A stretch of DNA of 64,000 nucleotides from SG-bin7 sp964498095 (GTDB lineage: Bacteria > Bdellovibrionota > Bdellovibrionia > Bdellovibrionales > SG-bin7): contig CAZCFY010000019.1 in the NCBI GenBank assembly GCA_964498095.1, positions 1 through 64,000 of the forward strand, in the 5' to 3' direction. A program made the position numbers and the translations under genes. Shown here one piece after another: positions 27,150-36,480 of the stretch (position 1 is its first letter; every line of letters begins with the position of its first letter). A model generated the notes under the pieces. That model was not told the DNA's origin, made no database searches, and was given only the letters and a program-made list of their open reading frames with translations.

Positions 27150-27422
27150 ATGGGTGAAGACTTAATAATTAAACTCGGGCACGACGCTCTAAAGACATCG
27201 GCGATGCTAGCGGCGCCACTTCTGTTAGGCGCCCTTGTAACCGGTATCGCCATCAGTATCTTTCAAGCCGTAACCCAAATTAACGAGGCTACTCTTACGT
27301 TTGTGCCCAAGCTTTTAATCATCGCGATAATCCTGATTTTAGCCGGACCATGGATGGTAGACCACATGAAAACCTACACTGTAAATCTTATCGAAAATAT
27401 TGCTATGTACGTGAGGAAATAG
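27150..27422 (+). CDS. fliQ: Flagellar export gate protein FliQ
   Basis: A protein of 90 residues with two membrane helices. The FliQ core is plain: ALLVTGI-type helix one (LLGALVTGIAISIFQAVTQINEATL) and helix two with FVPKLLIIAIILI. It is a subunit of the FliPQR gate. The stop TAG is directly followed by the GTG start of fliR. Confidence 0.96.
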   Translation: MGEDLIIKLGHDALKTSAMLAAPLLLGALVTGIAISIFQAVTQINEATLTFVPKLLIIAIILILAGPWMVDHMKTYTVNLIENIAMYVRK

Positions 27423-28202
27423 GTGGAAGGAATTTATAACTTCTCAGAAATGGAAATACTCGGATTTATTCTGGTGTTTTTACGCTTGGGAGCCTTCTTT
27501 TTCGCATGGCCGATATTTGGAACCGAGTCGGTGCCTGTACCCGTAAAAATCTTATTGTCTTTGACTATCTCATTTATTGTTTTTCCTATCGTAGGCTGGA
27601 AGAAATTGCAGATTGGCATAACGGATTCGCAAATTATTGTTTTGTCCATTAAAGAAATTCTGATCGGTCTTACGCTCGGATACTTTTGCCGTATGGCCTT
27701 TTTTGCTCTCGCGATGGGTGGAAATATCATCAGCATTTCGATGGGTTTAACATCGGCTCAGTTATTTAATCCAAGCTTGGGTATCGAAGGAAATGCAATC
27801 GAGCAGTTTAAGGTGATGTTGGGTTCCCTATTCTTTCTATTCATTAATGGTCATCACATGTTTCTGACGGCAATCGTAAAGAGCTTTGAATTAATTCCTC
27901 TGACCCGGCAAAATATTTCGTTTTTAGCGTTTAGCGGTTTAGGAACGTTGCTCACCGAGATATCTTCTATTGCTATCCGGATCGGCGCGCCGGTCATGAT
28001 TTCCGTTTTATTTATAAATATAGCGCTGGGCTTAGCTGGCCGGGCGGTTCCGCAAATTAACGTTTTGATTACAAGTATGCCGGTGAATATTTTAGTTGGA
28101 ATATTTGCGATGATAGTCGCCTTGCCGCTTTTTGCCGTAGAAGTGGGTCAGCTTTTGGATGTTATGACAGTACGGCTTTTTCAACTTATGAAGGCAATTT
28201 GA
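27423..28202 (+). CDS. fliR: Flagellar export gate protein FliR
   Basis: A protein of 259 residues with six or so hydrophobic helices and the FliR pattern RLGAFFFAWPIFG and KEILIGLTLGYFCRM. It completes the FliPQR export gate in the inner membrane. The start is GTG at 27423, immediately after the fliQ stop, so translation is probably coupled. It is followed six bases later by flhB. Confidence 0.95.
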   Translation: MEGIYNFSEMEILGFILVFLRLGAFFFAWPIFGTESVPVPVKILLSLTISFIVFPIVGWKKLQIGITDSQIIVLSIKEILIGLTLGYFCRMAFFALAMGGNIISISMGLTSAQLFNPSLGIEGNAIEQFKVMLGSLFFLFINGHHMFLTAIVKSFELIPLTRQNISFLAFSGLGTLLTEISSIAIRIGAPVMISVLFINIALGLAGRAVPQINVLITSMPVNILVGIFAMIVALPLFAVEVGQLLDVMTVRLFQLMKAI

Positions 28203-28208
28203 GGGTAA

Positions 28209-29279
28209 ATGGCTGAGCAAGACGATAGTGACAGAACCGAAGAAGCCACGCCGTTACGAAGAGAAGAGTTTCGTAAACGTGGACAAGTCGCACAGACGCG
28301 AGAGTTAGCGTCCGTGCTCTTGATTTTTTCGATGATTTTGTCATTCTATGTTCTGGGAAAGTTCGCTTACGATCAGTTTCAGCTTATCTTCGAAGAGGTG
28401 CTGGGTAAGGGATTGCTCAAAACAATTCGGCATGACACGCCATTGGATGTGTTTAAGTTTTCCCTTTTAAAAATGAGTGTAATCTTGGGCCCCGTGCTTT
28501 TACTCTGTATGGCCGCAAGTTTTATGTCTTCGGTTTTTCAGATAGGCTTTCTTAACAACGAGGAAGCGCTCGGATTTAAATGGGAGCGCCTAGATCCTGT
28601 CTCCGGATTCAAACGCATTTTTAGTTTGCGCTCGCTTGTCGAGGGATTAAAGTCGGTAGCAAAAATTTGCCTAATCGGTGGCGTCACGTACATGGTCTTA
28701 AAGAATGAAATCACGATTATCCCCATGCTGGTAAACTATTCCGTCGCGCAAATTATGGGATACGTTGGCGTTGTGCTGTTGAAACTATTAACGGCGGTAG
28801 TTGCTTTCATGGCCGGAGTGGCGGGCTTAGATTACATGTTTCAGCGCTGGGAACTTGAAAAATCCATGATGATGACTCGTCAGGAAATCAAGGATGAATT
28901 GAAATCACGTGAGGGTGACCCGATGATTCGCGCCCGCATTCGCCGTAGCCAAAGAGAAATGGCGCAGCGGCGGATGATGGCAGAAGTCCCTAAAGCCGAC
29001 GTCGTTGTTACGAATCCTACGCATATTGCCGTGGCAATTCGCTATGACATGCAGACGATGGCCGCTCCAAAAATCGTCGCAATGGGCGCCGGATATATCG
29101 CCGAAAAAATAAAAGAAATCGCTCGCAAACATAATATTCCTCTAGTTGAGAATAAACCTCTGGCCCGGACAATCTTTAAAACTCTAAAAATTGGTCACTC
29201 TATTCCCCGTGAGCTTTATACGGCCGTCGCCGAAGTTCTTTCTTATGTATTCAAGCTGAAAAAGAAAGGTCTAAAGTAA
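28209..29279 (+). CDS. flhB: Flagellar export switch protein FlhB
   Basis: A protein of 356 residues. The N-terminus has SDRTEEATPLRREEFRKRGQV, then four membrane helices and a cytoplasmic domain with the self-cleavage motif NPTH at residues 269-272. FlhB changes export from hook to filament subunits after cleavage and contact with FliK. All key residues are present. It is followed one base later by flhA. Confidence 0.97.
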   Translation: MAEQDDSDRTEEATPLRREEFRKRGQVAQTRELASVLLIFSMILSFYVLGKFAYDQFQLIFEEVLGKGLLKTIRHDTPLDVFKFSLLKMSVILGPVLLLCMAASFMSSVFQIGFLNNEEALGFKWERLDPVSGFKRIFSLRSLVEGLKSVAKICLIGGVTYMVLKNEITIIPMLVNYSVAQIMGYVGVVLLKLLTAVVAFMAGVAGLDYMFQRWELEKSMMMTRQEIKDELKSREGDPMIRARIRRSQREMAQRRMMAEVPKADVVVTNPTHIAVAIRYDMQTMAAPKIVAMGAGYIAEKIKEIARKHNIPLVENKPLARTIFKTLKIGHSIPRELYTAVAEVLSYVFKLKKKGLK

Positions 29280-29280
29280 A

Positions 29281-31377
29281 ATGGAAGATCTATTTCAGTT
29301 TCTAAAAAAATTCGAAAAATTTACGAAAAACACGGATTTGCTAATGGCGGTGGGCCTCATCGGCATCTTAGCCGTTATGATTATTCCGTTACCCCCGACG
29401 CTATTGGACTTATCTCTTACGCTTTCCTTGGCGCTAAGTATTCTCGTTTTGCTTGTTGCTTTATATATTAATAAGTCACTAGATTTTAGCGTTTTTCCGA
29501 GCCTACTTTTGATCACGACTTTGCTGCGCTTATCGCTAAACGTCGCATCGACACGTCTAATTTTGGCTCATGGTCATGAGGGACCACAGGCCGCGGGTCA
29601 GGTGATTTCGGCTTTCGGTAATTTCGTTATTGGTAATAACTATGTCATCGGATTTATCGTTTTCGTAATTTTAGTCATCATTAACTTTATCGTAATTACC
29701 AAAGGTTCAGGCCGTATCGCCGAGGTCGCGGCGCGCTTTACGTTAGATGCGATGCCTGGTAAACAAATGTCAATTGATGCCGATCTAAATGCCGGTTTAA
29801 TTACCGAAGAAGATGCGCGCCGCCGCCGCCGCGAGATTGAGGAAGAGGCCGACTTCTACGGATCTATGGATGGTGCCAGCAAATTCGTGCGTGGAGATGC
29901 CGTAGCAGGTATAATTATTACCCTAATAAACATCGTTGGTGGTCTCTTAATTGGAACAATTCAAAAAGGCCTAGATCTTTCAACAGCCGCGAAATATTAC
30001 ACGATGTTAACGATAGGTGACGGCCTCGTTACTCAAATTCCCGCGCTAATCATTTCGACGGCTGCCGGTATGGTGGTTACTCGCAACGCCAACGCTACCA
30101 ACGTAAGTAGCGAAGTTGCACGTCAGTTATTAATTAACCCAAAAGCCGTTGGTACGACCGGCGGAGTGTTAGCTGTACTTGGACTGGTTCCAGGGCTGCC
30201 GACGTTGCCCTTCTTTACAATGGCAATATTTTTAGGCGGCTTGTCGTGGTTAATTCGCCGTTATCAAAAAGAAGAAACTGATCAGAAAAAACGAGAGGCC
30301 GAAGAGGCATCTCTGAAGCCGACTCAAGAAAAAGTGGAGAGTTTATTACCACTGGATGTTATCGAGCTTGAAGTGGGTTACGCCCTCATCAACGCCGTTG
30401 AATCTGATCAGACAGGTGATCTGGTGGAACGGATCGTGAGCATTCGCAAGCAATTTGCGACCGACTTGGGAATCGTGGTACCGAGTGTACATATCCGCGA
30501 TAATTTACAATTAGATCCCGGAGATTACCGGGTGTTGATAAAAGGAAATAAGGTTGCCAGTGGCAAACTCAAATCTGACTGTCTAATGGCCATGGATCCC
30601 GGTAACGTGTCGCAAAAAGTAAATGGCATTCCAACGACGGAGCCGGCGTTTGGTCTTGATGCCTTGTGGATTTCAAAAAATCAAAAAGAGCAAGCCGAAC
30701 TTGCTGGGTATACGGTGGTGGATATTCCCACGATAATGGCTACGCACTTAACGGAAGTTATCCGTTCGCACGCCAGCGAATTACTAGGCCGCCAAGAGGC
30801 TCAGACTCTCATTGAAAATTTTAAAAAGAATTATCCCAAAGTGGTCGAAGAACTCATACCTGACGTGCTAAATCTCGGTGGTGTCGTAAAGGTTTTACAG
30901 AATCTTTTAAAGGAAGGGATTTCCATCCGCGACCTATTAACGATTTTCGAAACTCTCGCTGATGAGGCGCCAAAGACCAAAGATCTTGATTTACTCACGG
31001 AATCCGTAAGAAAAAATCTGGCGCGGGCAATTACTTCTAAATTTGTCAATGACCGCGGAAATGTCTCCGTGATTTCCATGTCCCCGCGCATTGAAAACCT
31101 GCTCACGAACTCACTCATCCAAACCGAACAAGGCGTGCAGCTTGTGATGGATCCGGTGCTGGCACAGCGTTTGATCTCTGAAATATCAAAGACTATTGAA
31201 TCAAATCCCGAAGTCGCGGCTGTGCCCGTGATTCTAACCACGCCGACTAACCGTCGGCACCTACATAAATTAACTTCACGATTTATACCTCAGTTGGCGG
31301 TAATTTCTCATAGCGAAATTTCGTCGGATGCACGGGTAAAATCAGTAGGAGTTGTGGAGTTGGACAATGCAGGTTAA
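29281..31377 (+). CDS. flhA: Flagellar export gate protein FlhA
   Basis: A protein of 698 residues, the usual size. It has eight or so membrane helices in the first 330 residues, with the conserved loop RIAEVAARFTLDAMPGKQMSIDADL in outline, and a large cytoplasmic domain that receives export chaperones. FlhA forms the nonameric ring below the export gate. Its end overlaps the flhF start by 11 bases. Confidence 0.97.
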   Translation: MEDLFQFLKKFEKFTKNTDLLMAVGLIGILAVMIIPLPPTLLDLSLTLSLALSILVLLVALYINKSLDFSVFPSLLLITTLLRLSLNVASTRLILAHGHEGPQAAGQVISAFGNFVIGNNYVIGFIVFVILVIINFIVITKGSGRIAEVAARFTLDAMPGKQMSIDADLNAGLITEEDARRRRREIEEEADFYGSMDGASKFVRGDAVAGIIITLINIVGGLLIGTIQKGLDLSTAAKYYTMLTIGDGLVTQIPALIISTAAGMVVTRNANATNVSSEVARQLLINPKAVGTTGGVLAVLGLVPGLPTLPFFTMAIFLGGLSWLIRRYQKEETDQKKREAEEASLKPTQEKVESLLPLDVIELEVGYALINAVESDQTGDLVERIVSIRKQFATDLGIVVPSVHIRDNLQLDPGDYRVLIKGNKVASGKLKSDCLMAMDPGNVSQKVNGIPTTEPAFGLDALWISKNQKEQAELAGYTVVDIPTIMATHLTEVIRSHASELLGRQEAQTLIENFKKNYPKVVEELIPDVLNLGGVVKVLQNLLKEGISIRDLLTIFETLADEAPKTKDLDLLTESVRKNLARAITSKFVNDRGNVSVISMSPRIENLLTNSLIQTEQGVQLVMDPVLAQRLISEISKTIESNPEVAAVPVILTTPTNRRHLHKLTSRFIPQLAVISHSEISSDARVKSVGVVELDNAG

Positions 31378-32764
31378 AAAGTTTGAAGCCGGTACCATGA
31401 AAGAGGCCTTGGAAATGGTTAAGACCCAGTTGGGTCCTGACGCCATTATTCTTTCGGCCAAAGGTAATACCCGCAATGGCCTGCTGGGAAAGAACAGCGT
31501 TGAAGTTACCGCTGCGGTCTCCGAAACAACGCTGCAAAAAAAGCGCTTGGCCGAGTCAAAGCTTCGTGATCAGGATAAAAAGAAATTTCTATCGTCGCCG
31601 GCCCGCCAGCAAAAGGCGTTTATTGAAAACGTGATTACCGAGTACCAAAAAGAGCAAGCCGAAAAAATTCGCCCGCCCGTGACACGCGTTCCCTATGTGG
31701 ACATTCATGATGAAGAAAAGCAGATGCCGGCATCCTCAGTCGGCAAAAACGTGAAAGCACTTCTGTCAAAAATCATGTCCGATGAATCTCTTGATGGCAG
31801 CGACGATCCCGTCGACCAGATGGCGAGCCGACTAAGAAATGCACGGGCGAGCATGGCGCCAGAGTTGGGTGTCCAGGAGTTAAAACAGGAAATTTCACGC
31901 CTAAAAGGCGTCATCGAAGGATATAAGTCGGATCTCCCCAATAAAATTAGTCTTCATCCCGGAGCCAGCTGGGGGGTACCTTTTGAGCTCAGCGCCATGT
32001 TTGACCGGCTTACAACAATAGGAATTAGCGAAGAAAACGCCTTTGAGCTTGTGCAAATCGCGCAAAAGCAGCTCTCTACGCCGCAATTAAAAGATAAAGC
32101 TGTGGTCGAAGCGTGGATGTTCCGTCACTTGCTCGAAACGATTCGCGTTTGTGACGATCCCTATCGCGGCCGCGTGCACCTATTTGTTGGTGCCGGCGGG
32201 CAGGGTAAAACTTCATCACTAGTAAAATTCGCTACCCATCTCGTAGTCGCCAAGAAGCATAGTGTGGCGATACTTTCCGCCGACAATTTCAAAATCGGTG
32301 CGGCCGACCAATTAAGGATTTTATCCCGAATTTTAAATGTACCTTTCGGCATGATTCGCTCGAGTGCGGATTGGGAACATTATTTAAAAGTGTTCAAGAA
32401 TGTGGATTATATTCTTGTTGATTTCCCGGGCCTTTCTTTAAAGGCACCGCAAGAAGTGCAGCTCTTACAGCAATACATGCCGCCAAAATCAGTCGTACGC
32501 TCAGTGCATTACACGCAGTCCACAGTTTGCCGTGATAGCGAAGCTATCGAAATGGGAAAACGCTATCAGGCTCTTGGCATCGATGATGTGGTATTTACCT
32601 GCGTCGATGAGGCCGTACACCACGGCATTTTCTTTAATTTTCAAAAACGATTTGATGTTCCTATTCATTCCTTAGGAATCGGTCCAAAAATGCCGGAAGA
32701 CTATGAGATTGCAATCAAGGAACGCGTTTTAGATTTAATGTTTAAGATCACTAAGCAAGGGTAG
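31367..32764 (+). CDS. flhF: FlhF-like SRP-family GTPase with degenerate motifs
   Basis: A protein of 465 residues from the ATG at 31367 (GGAG upstream; the frame could extend to 31352). The opening MQVKKFEAGTMKEALEMVK and ending match FlhF, which sets flagellar site and number. The GTPase part begins near residue 268. G1 is GAGGQGKT (275-282) and still fits a P-loop. The usual DTAG of G3 is DFPG (352-355), and the TKxD of G4 is TCVD (411-414). The middle part (about 60-200) is a charged linker. It may bind or hydrolyse GTP poorly. The FlhF call is secure from sequence ends and the flhA-flhF-flhG order. Confidence 0.92.
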   Translation: MQVKKFEAGTMKEALEMVKTQLGPDAIILSAKGNTRNGLLGKNSVEVTAAVSETTLQKKRLAESKLRDQDKKKFLSSPARQQKAFIENVITEYQKEQAEKIRPPVTRVPYVDIHDEEKQMPASSVGKNVKALLSKIMSDESLDGSDDPVDQMASRLRNARASMAPELGVQELKQEISRLKGVIEGYKSDLPNKISLHPGASWGVPFELSAMFDRLTTIGISEENAFELVQIAQKQLSTPQLKDKAVVEAWMFRHLLETIRVCDDPYRGRVHLFVGAGGQGKTSSLVKFATHLVVAKKHSVAILSADNFKIGAADQLRILSRILNVPFGMIRSSADWEHYLKVFKNVDYILVDFPGLSLKAPQEVQLLQQYMPPKSVVRSVHYTQSTVCRDSEAIEMGKRYQALGIDDVVFTCVDEAVHHGIFFNFQKRFDVPIHSLGIGPKMPEDYEIAIKERVLDLMFKITKQG

Positions 32765-32776
32765 AAAGAGGAACGT

Positions 32777-33592
32777 ATGATGTTTAAGCAGAAGACAAAG
32801 GTAGTTAGCTTTACTTCGGGAAAAGGCGGCGTAGGAAAAACAGTTTTACTTAGTAATGTCGCCGTTCATTTGGCCCGTCAGCAAAAAAAGGTTTTAATCT
32901 TGGATGGCGATTTCGCCATGGCTAACGTTGATATTCTCTTCGGCATCAAGGCTCAGGGAAGTATTCACGACGTGATTTTTGGCAAGAAAACGATTTCCGA
33001 CGTCATCGTAAATGTGCACCCCAATGTTTACCTGATTCCCGGCGGCAGCGGGATATACGAGATGCAGTACTTAAATAAGTTTCAACGGCGAAATATATTA
33101 GACCAGCTCTCGCAAATTGGTGTGGATTTTGATTTTCTCTTGATTGATACCGCTCCGGGAATTGATGATAACGTTTTGCAGTTAAATTCCGCCAGCGGTG
33201 AAGTTTGTGTGGTCGTTACTCCGGATCCTGCATCTATCACCGATGCCTACGCACTCATAAAAGTTCAAAATCAAAAGCAGAAGGACAAACATTTCTCTAT
33301 TATCGCTAATCAAGTCGGTAATGAGGCTGACGGTCTGGCTCTCTATAGACGGCTGAGTGATGTCACGCAAAGATTCCTGGATGTAGGACTTGATTATAAA
33401 GGATGTGTTCCCTACGACCCCGATTTCAGTCGGGCGACGCGTGCTAACCAACTTATTTCACTGTCAAATATGTTTGCACCTTCGAACCGTTTCATTATGA
33501 GAATTAGCGAAAACCTCAGCTCTTCCGAGGTTATGGCAGAGGAAAAAGGTGGTTTACAGTTCTATTGGGCCAATCTCCTGGAACTCGCCTAG
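32777..33592 (+). CDS. flhG: FlhG/FleN-like MinD-family ATPase
   Basis: A protein of 271 residues starting ATG-ATG at 32777. The deviant Walker A is GKGGVGKT (about residues 15-22), followed by LDGDFAMANVDILFG and LLIDTAPGIDDN. FlhG limits flagellar number and works with FlhF at the pole. The ATPase begins nearly at residue 1, so the N-terminal DQAxxLR helix that activates FlhF in other species is missing. The C-terminus ends in an amphipathic-like stretch that could bind membrane. Confidence 0.92.
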   Translation: MMFKQKTKVVSFTSGKGGVGKTVLLSNVAVHLARQQKKVLILDGDFAMANVDILFGIKAQGSIHDVIFGKKTISDVIVNVHPNVYLIPGGSGIYEMQYLNKFQRRNILDQLSQIGVDFDFLLIDTAPGIDDNVLQLNSASGEVCVVVTPDPASITDAYALIKVQNQKQKDKHFSIIANQVGNEADGLALYRRLSDVTQRFLDVGLDYKGCVPYDPDFSRATRANQLISLSNMFAPSNRFIMRISENLSSSEVMAEEKGGLQFYWANLLELA

Positions 33593-33688
33593 GATCTGGC
33601 ATGAAAAATTATGGACTTCTTCACGGTGCACCAATTTGCTAAACTATATCTATATTAGCGTTTTATCTTTAATGGGCGAGGGGTTTTA

Positions 33689-34492
33689 ATGGCTACCAAT
33701 GGAACTAAAAGTAATAGTAGTGCCTTGCTAAAAAAGTATAAAGACAACCCGACCAAGTTAACACCTGAGCAGAAAGACCAACTAATTTTAGAATATGCGC
33801 CGCTGATTCGTTTTATAGCGCAAAAAATCGCTGTTCGCTTACCATCAAATATCGAACTAGATGATTTGATTTCAAGCGGCGTGATAGGTCTTATGGACGC
33901 GATCGAAAAATACGATCCCACGCGCGATAATAAATTTAAAACTTATGCGGAATTCCGCATTCGCGGTTCTATTCTCGATGAATTACGTGCTCAAGACTGG
34001 GTACCTCGCTCAATTCGCGATAAATCAAAACTTCTTGACCGCACTACTATGGAGTTAGAAACGACACTGCGCCGTTCTCCCACGGACGAGGAAATTTCGG
34101 CCAAGCTTAACATGACGATCGAGCAGTTTTATGAGCTCCTAAACGAAGTTCGTCCCGTGAGCGTTCTTTCTATCGATGAGCACGCTACTTTCAGTTCCGT
34201 TGATAAGAAGTCGATCCTAAATTTATTGGAAGGCTGTAAGTTTAATAATCCTTATGTCGAATTAAATCTTAAAACCGTAAAAGATATCGTGGCCAAAGCC
34301 ATCGAGGACCTTCCCGAAAGACAAAGACTCGTTCTTTCTCTTTATTATTACGAAGATTTAAATCTCAAAGAGATTGGAAAAATCCTACGCGTCACCGAGA
34401 GCCGTGTTTCCCAAGTTCATGCTCAGGCAATTACTCGCTTACGCGCCAAGCTCGCCCAAATATTCCAAGAAGCCGAAATCGAAGCCTCCTAA
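33689..34492 (+). CDS. fliA: Flagellar RNA polymerase sigma factor FliA (sigma-28)
   Basis: A protein of 267 residues. Region 2 is LILEYAPLIRFIAQKIAVRLPSN with FKTYAEFRIRGSILDELRAQDW, which is characteristic of FliA/WhiG sigma factors. Region 4 has DLPERQRLVLSLYYYEDLNLKEIGKILRVTESRVSQ. It directs polymerase to late flagellar promoters (TAAA-N15-GCCGATAA). Two such promoters are found in this window at 44963 and 49147. A 96-base gap separates it from flhG, and no FlgM gene was recognised here. Confidence 0.96.
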   Translation: MATNGTKSNSSALLKKYKDNPTKLTPEQKDQLILEYAPLIRFIAQKIAVRLPSNIELDDLISSGVIGLMDAIEKYDPTRDNKFKTYAEFRIRGSILDELRAQDWVPRSIRDKSKLLDRTTMELETTLRRSPTDEEISAKLNMTIEQFYELLNEVRPVSVLSIDEHATFSSVDKKSILNLLEGCKFNNPYVELNLKTVKDIVAKAIEDLPERQRLVLSLYYYEDLNLKEIGKILRVTESRVSQVHAQAITRLRAKLAQIFQEAEIEAS

Positions 34493-34564
34493 CCGCTAAA
34501 AGGTTCCAGGTTCTTTTTGGTAGCAATAGCGCGTCAAATCCGGATTTCGGAACAATTGAAATCT

Positions 34565-35551
34565 CTATAGTCTTTTGAATAGATCTTTGCGCATTTCCTG
34601 CGGATTGCCGACGAATATCGCCGCGCCAACTTTTATCGCTTCTTCCGGCATACCGAAGACGGGAGAAGACTCTTTGTCTTGCACCATGGTGTAGGCTCCG
34701 CGCTTTTTTAAAGCCGCCATGGCGCGGGAACCATCCGCACCAAGACCCGTTAATAAAATCGCGCAGAGTTTGTCATTTACGGCGGTGGCCGAATTAAATA
34801 AGAAATCCACGCTAGGCCTATGAGAGCCAATTTGCTTGCGCGTATCCAAAGTAAGAGCAAGGCTACCGCGCGATTTTTTTATGCCGATATTAAAATCTCC
34901 CGTTGCCATGTACAAATGTCCCGGCTCTAGCATAGTGCCTTCGGAAATTTCACCTCTTTCTAAACCTGAGATTTCGCACATTTGATCAAAAAAGGGGTCG
35001 GCAAATTTGGATTCGATGTGCTGAACTAAAACCACCGGTGGGCACTCTTTCGGGAAGTCCACAAGCAACTTTTCAAGTATCTCGGGGCCACCTGTGCTTG
35101 CTCCGATTAAAATTGCCTTAAAGTTATGAAAGGTACGGAAGAGTGTATTTTCCTTTTTTATTTTAGGCCGCCCTTTAAAGTAGGCGCGCATGCGTTCAAC
35201 TACCAGACTGGAGTTATTCCAGACATCCACGCGCTCAAAATATTCGTCCATTCCAACCTTATGCAAATCCTTTAAAGAATAATCTTTCGACTTTTCCGGT
35301 GACCCAAAAGCGAAAATCGGCTTTTTATCCAGGGCTTTTCTTAAGGCTTTAACTTCAGTGATTAAGTTTTGTTTAAAAAAATCAAGATCGATCCAGCAGA
35401 GTTTTGTGGCGTTGTCTGTTTCGGTGATGAGTTCGGCGGTTGACGCTACAAAAAGGTAACTAACGCCCTTGGTAGTGAGGTGTTCAAGAATTTGTCTTTT
35501 CAAAACCGGGGAAGTTGACAAGACAAGAACGCGGGCAGAAATGGATGGCAT
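34565..35551 (-). CDS. cheB: CheB-type protein-glutamate methylesterase
   Basis: A protein of 328 residues from the ATG at 35551. The longer open frame to 35731 starts inside the divergent neighbour. The C-terminal methylesterase domain (about residues 145-325) has the catalytic triad Ser152 (GASTGG), His178 (VQH) and Asp273 (GLGADG). It removes methyl groups from chemoreceptors for adaptation. The N-terminal 125 residues have a receiver-like pattern, but the acidic pair after strand one is replaced by Ser/Thr/Pro, so it is probably a pseudo-receiver. It is convergent with fliA, and there is no other che gene nearby. Confidence 0.88.
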   Translation of the reverse strand: MPSISARVLVLSTSPVLKRQILEHLTTKGVSYLFVASTAELITETDNATKLCWIDLDFFKQNLITEVKALRKALDKKPIFAFGSPEKSKDYSLKDLHKVGMDEYFERVDVWNNSSLVVERMRAYFKGRPKIKKENTLFRTFHNFKAILIGASTGGPEILEKLLVDFPKECPPVVLVQHIESKFADPFFDQMCEISGLERGEISEGTMLEPGHLYMATGDFNIGIKKSRGSLALTLDTRKQIGSHRPSVDFLFNSATAVNDKLCAILLTGLGADGSRAMAALKKRGAYTMVQDKESSPVFGMPEEAIKVGAAIFVGNPQEMRKDLFKRL

Positions 35552-35588
35552 TTCAAGATAGTGGCCCAGAACCGTCAGCACTGTCAAA

Positions 35589-35617
35589 TTGTTAAACAGT
35601 AAGATTAACCTTATAGA
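35589..35617 (+). promoter_or_regulatory. Candidate sigma-70 promoter for the barrel-metalloprotease operon
   Basis: TTGTTA (35589-35594), a 17-base spacer and TATAGA (35612-35617) form a good housekeeping-type promoter. The start would be near 35624, giving a leader of about 43 bases to the ATG at 35667. Confidence 0.45.
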
Positions 35618-35637
35618 GATTTTCGAACATTTAATTC

Positions 35638-35654
35638 TGGCACTGCCCATGCAC
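35638..35654 (+). promoter_or_regulatory. Second candidate promoter, sigma-54 type
   Basis: TGGCAC-TGCCC-ATGCA has GG (35639-35640) and GC (35651-35652) ten bases apart and a perfect -24 element. The start would be near 35664, only three bases before the ATG at 35667, which would make the message leaderless. The sigma-70 candidate just upstream is the simpler explanation. Confidence 0.35.
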
Positions 35655-35666
35655 ATAAGTCCCTGA

Positions 35667-36470
35667 ATGCGCATGTATCTTGTTTTGTTCATTTTAGTTG
35701 GCAACCTAGCCGCCCAAGCTAAGCCCGCCAAAACCGAAATTCCAAAGTTTTCTGGAATGCTATCTTTGTCTTATCAGTCACCATTTGATTCCGTTGAAGG
35801 CCAGGACCCCATGACCCTAGTTATGGGTGGTGGCATGTATAACATTTCACGCGAGAAATCGGTCATGTTAACCTTTCGCTATTTTCAGCAAATGATTTCT
35901 TACGCCACTGACGACGGCACTCAAGGCCTGATGGACACGATGGTTATGTACTCCGACAATTCCCACGACGTTGGCGGAACTCAGGCGGCCGGTAAGGACT
36001 GGGGATTTAACTATGGTGCTGGCATGATTCTGCCAACCTCTGACAGTTCACAAAAAGCCGGTCTCTATAGTGGCATCCTTGGAAATTTCAATTTAACTTA
36101 CCGCTATAAGCGAGCCACTTTTTTGCTGGGCAATACCCTGAATTATAATTTTTTTGAATGGGATACTGCAGATCCCTCCGGTTATATGCCCAACGAAGAG
36201 ATCATCTTACGTAATACCGTAGCGGGCCGCTTAAATTTAAATAGCAAGCGGACTTGGTCCGCAGGGTTACAGTTTATTTATTCCACCATGAGAAATACAG
36301 CTACGAATTTTGACAACGCCTATATTTTGATGGCCGATGTCACCGGCATGTGGAACAGAAACATAATGACAAATCTTACGATCGGCGGGGCAGACCGCAA
36401 ACATGATACCACTAACTTGTTTGTCTACGATCGGATGTTCGTGATGTTTGGGATAACGGTAAATATTTAA
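35667..36470 (+). CDS. Probable outer-membrane beta-barrel protein
   Basis: A protein of 267 residues with a signal peptide (cut near AQA, residue about 18). The mature part has alternating strands rich in Tyr, Phe, Met and Asn with Gly/Asp turns, and ends with MFGITVNI. The pattern is that of a small barrel, and no family is recognised. The ATG at 35667 is followed by another at 35673; neither has a clear ribosome-binding site. It is ten bases before the metalloprotease gene, so the two are probably one operon and may act together at the surface. Confidence 0.65.
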   Translation: MRMYLVLFILVGNLAAQAKPAKTEIPKFSGMLSLSYQSPFDSVEGQDPMTLVMGGGMYNISREKSVMLTFRYFQQMISYATDDGTQGLMDTMVMYSDNSHDVGGTQAAGKDWGFNYGAGMILPTSDSSQKAGLYSGILGNFNLTYRYKRATFLLGNTLNYNFFEWDTADPSGYMPNEEIILRNTVAGRLNLNSKRTWSAGLQFIYSTMRNTATNFDNAYILMADVTGMWNRNIMTNLTIGGADRKHDTTNLFVYDRMFVMFGITVNI

Positions 36471-36480
36471 GGAGTCTAGG

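Noticed and set aside
33625..33640. Sigma-54-like GG...TTGCT before fliA
   Set aside because: GG and GC are 11 bases apart, not ten, and the -24 element is poor.
34493..34564. Terminator between fliA and cheB
   Set aside because: Only a loopless palindrome (AAATCCGGATTT) and weak stems; no hairpin with a T-run stands out.
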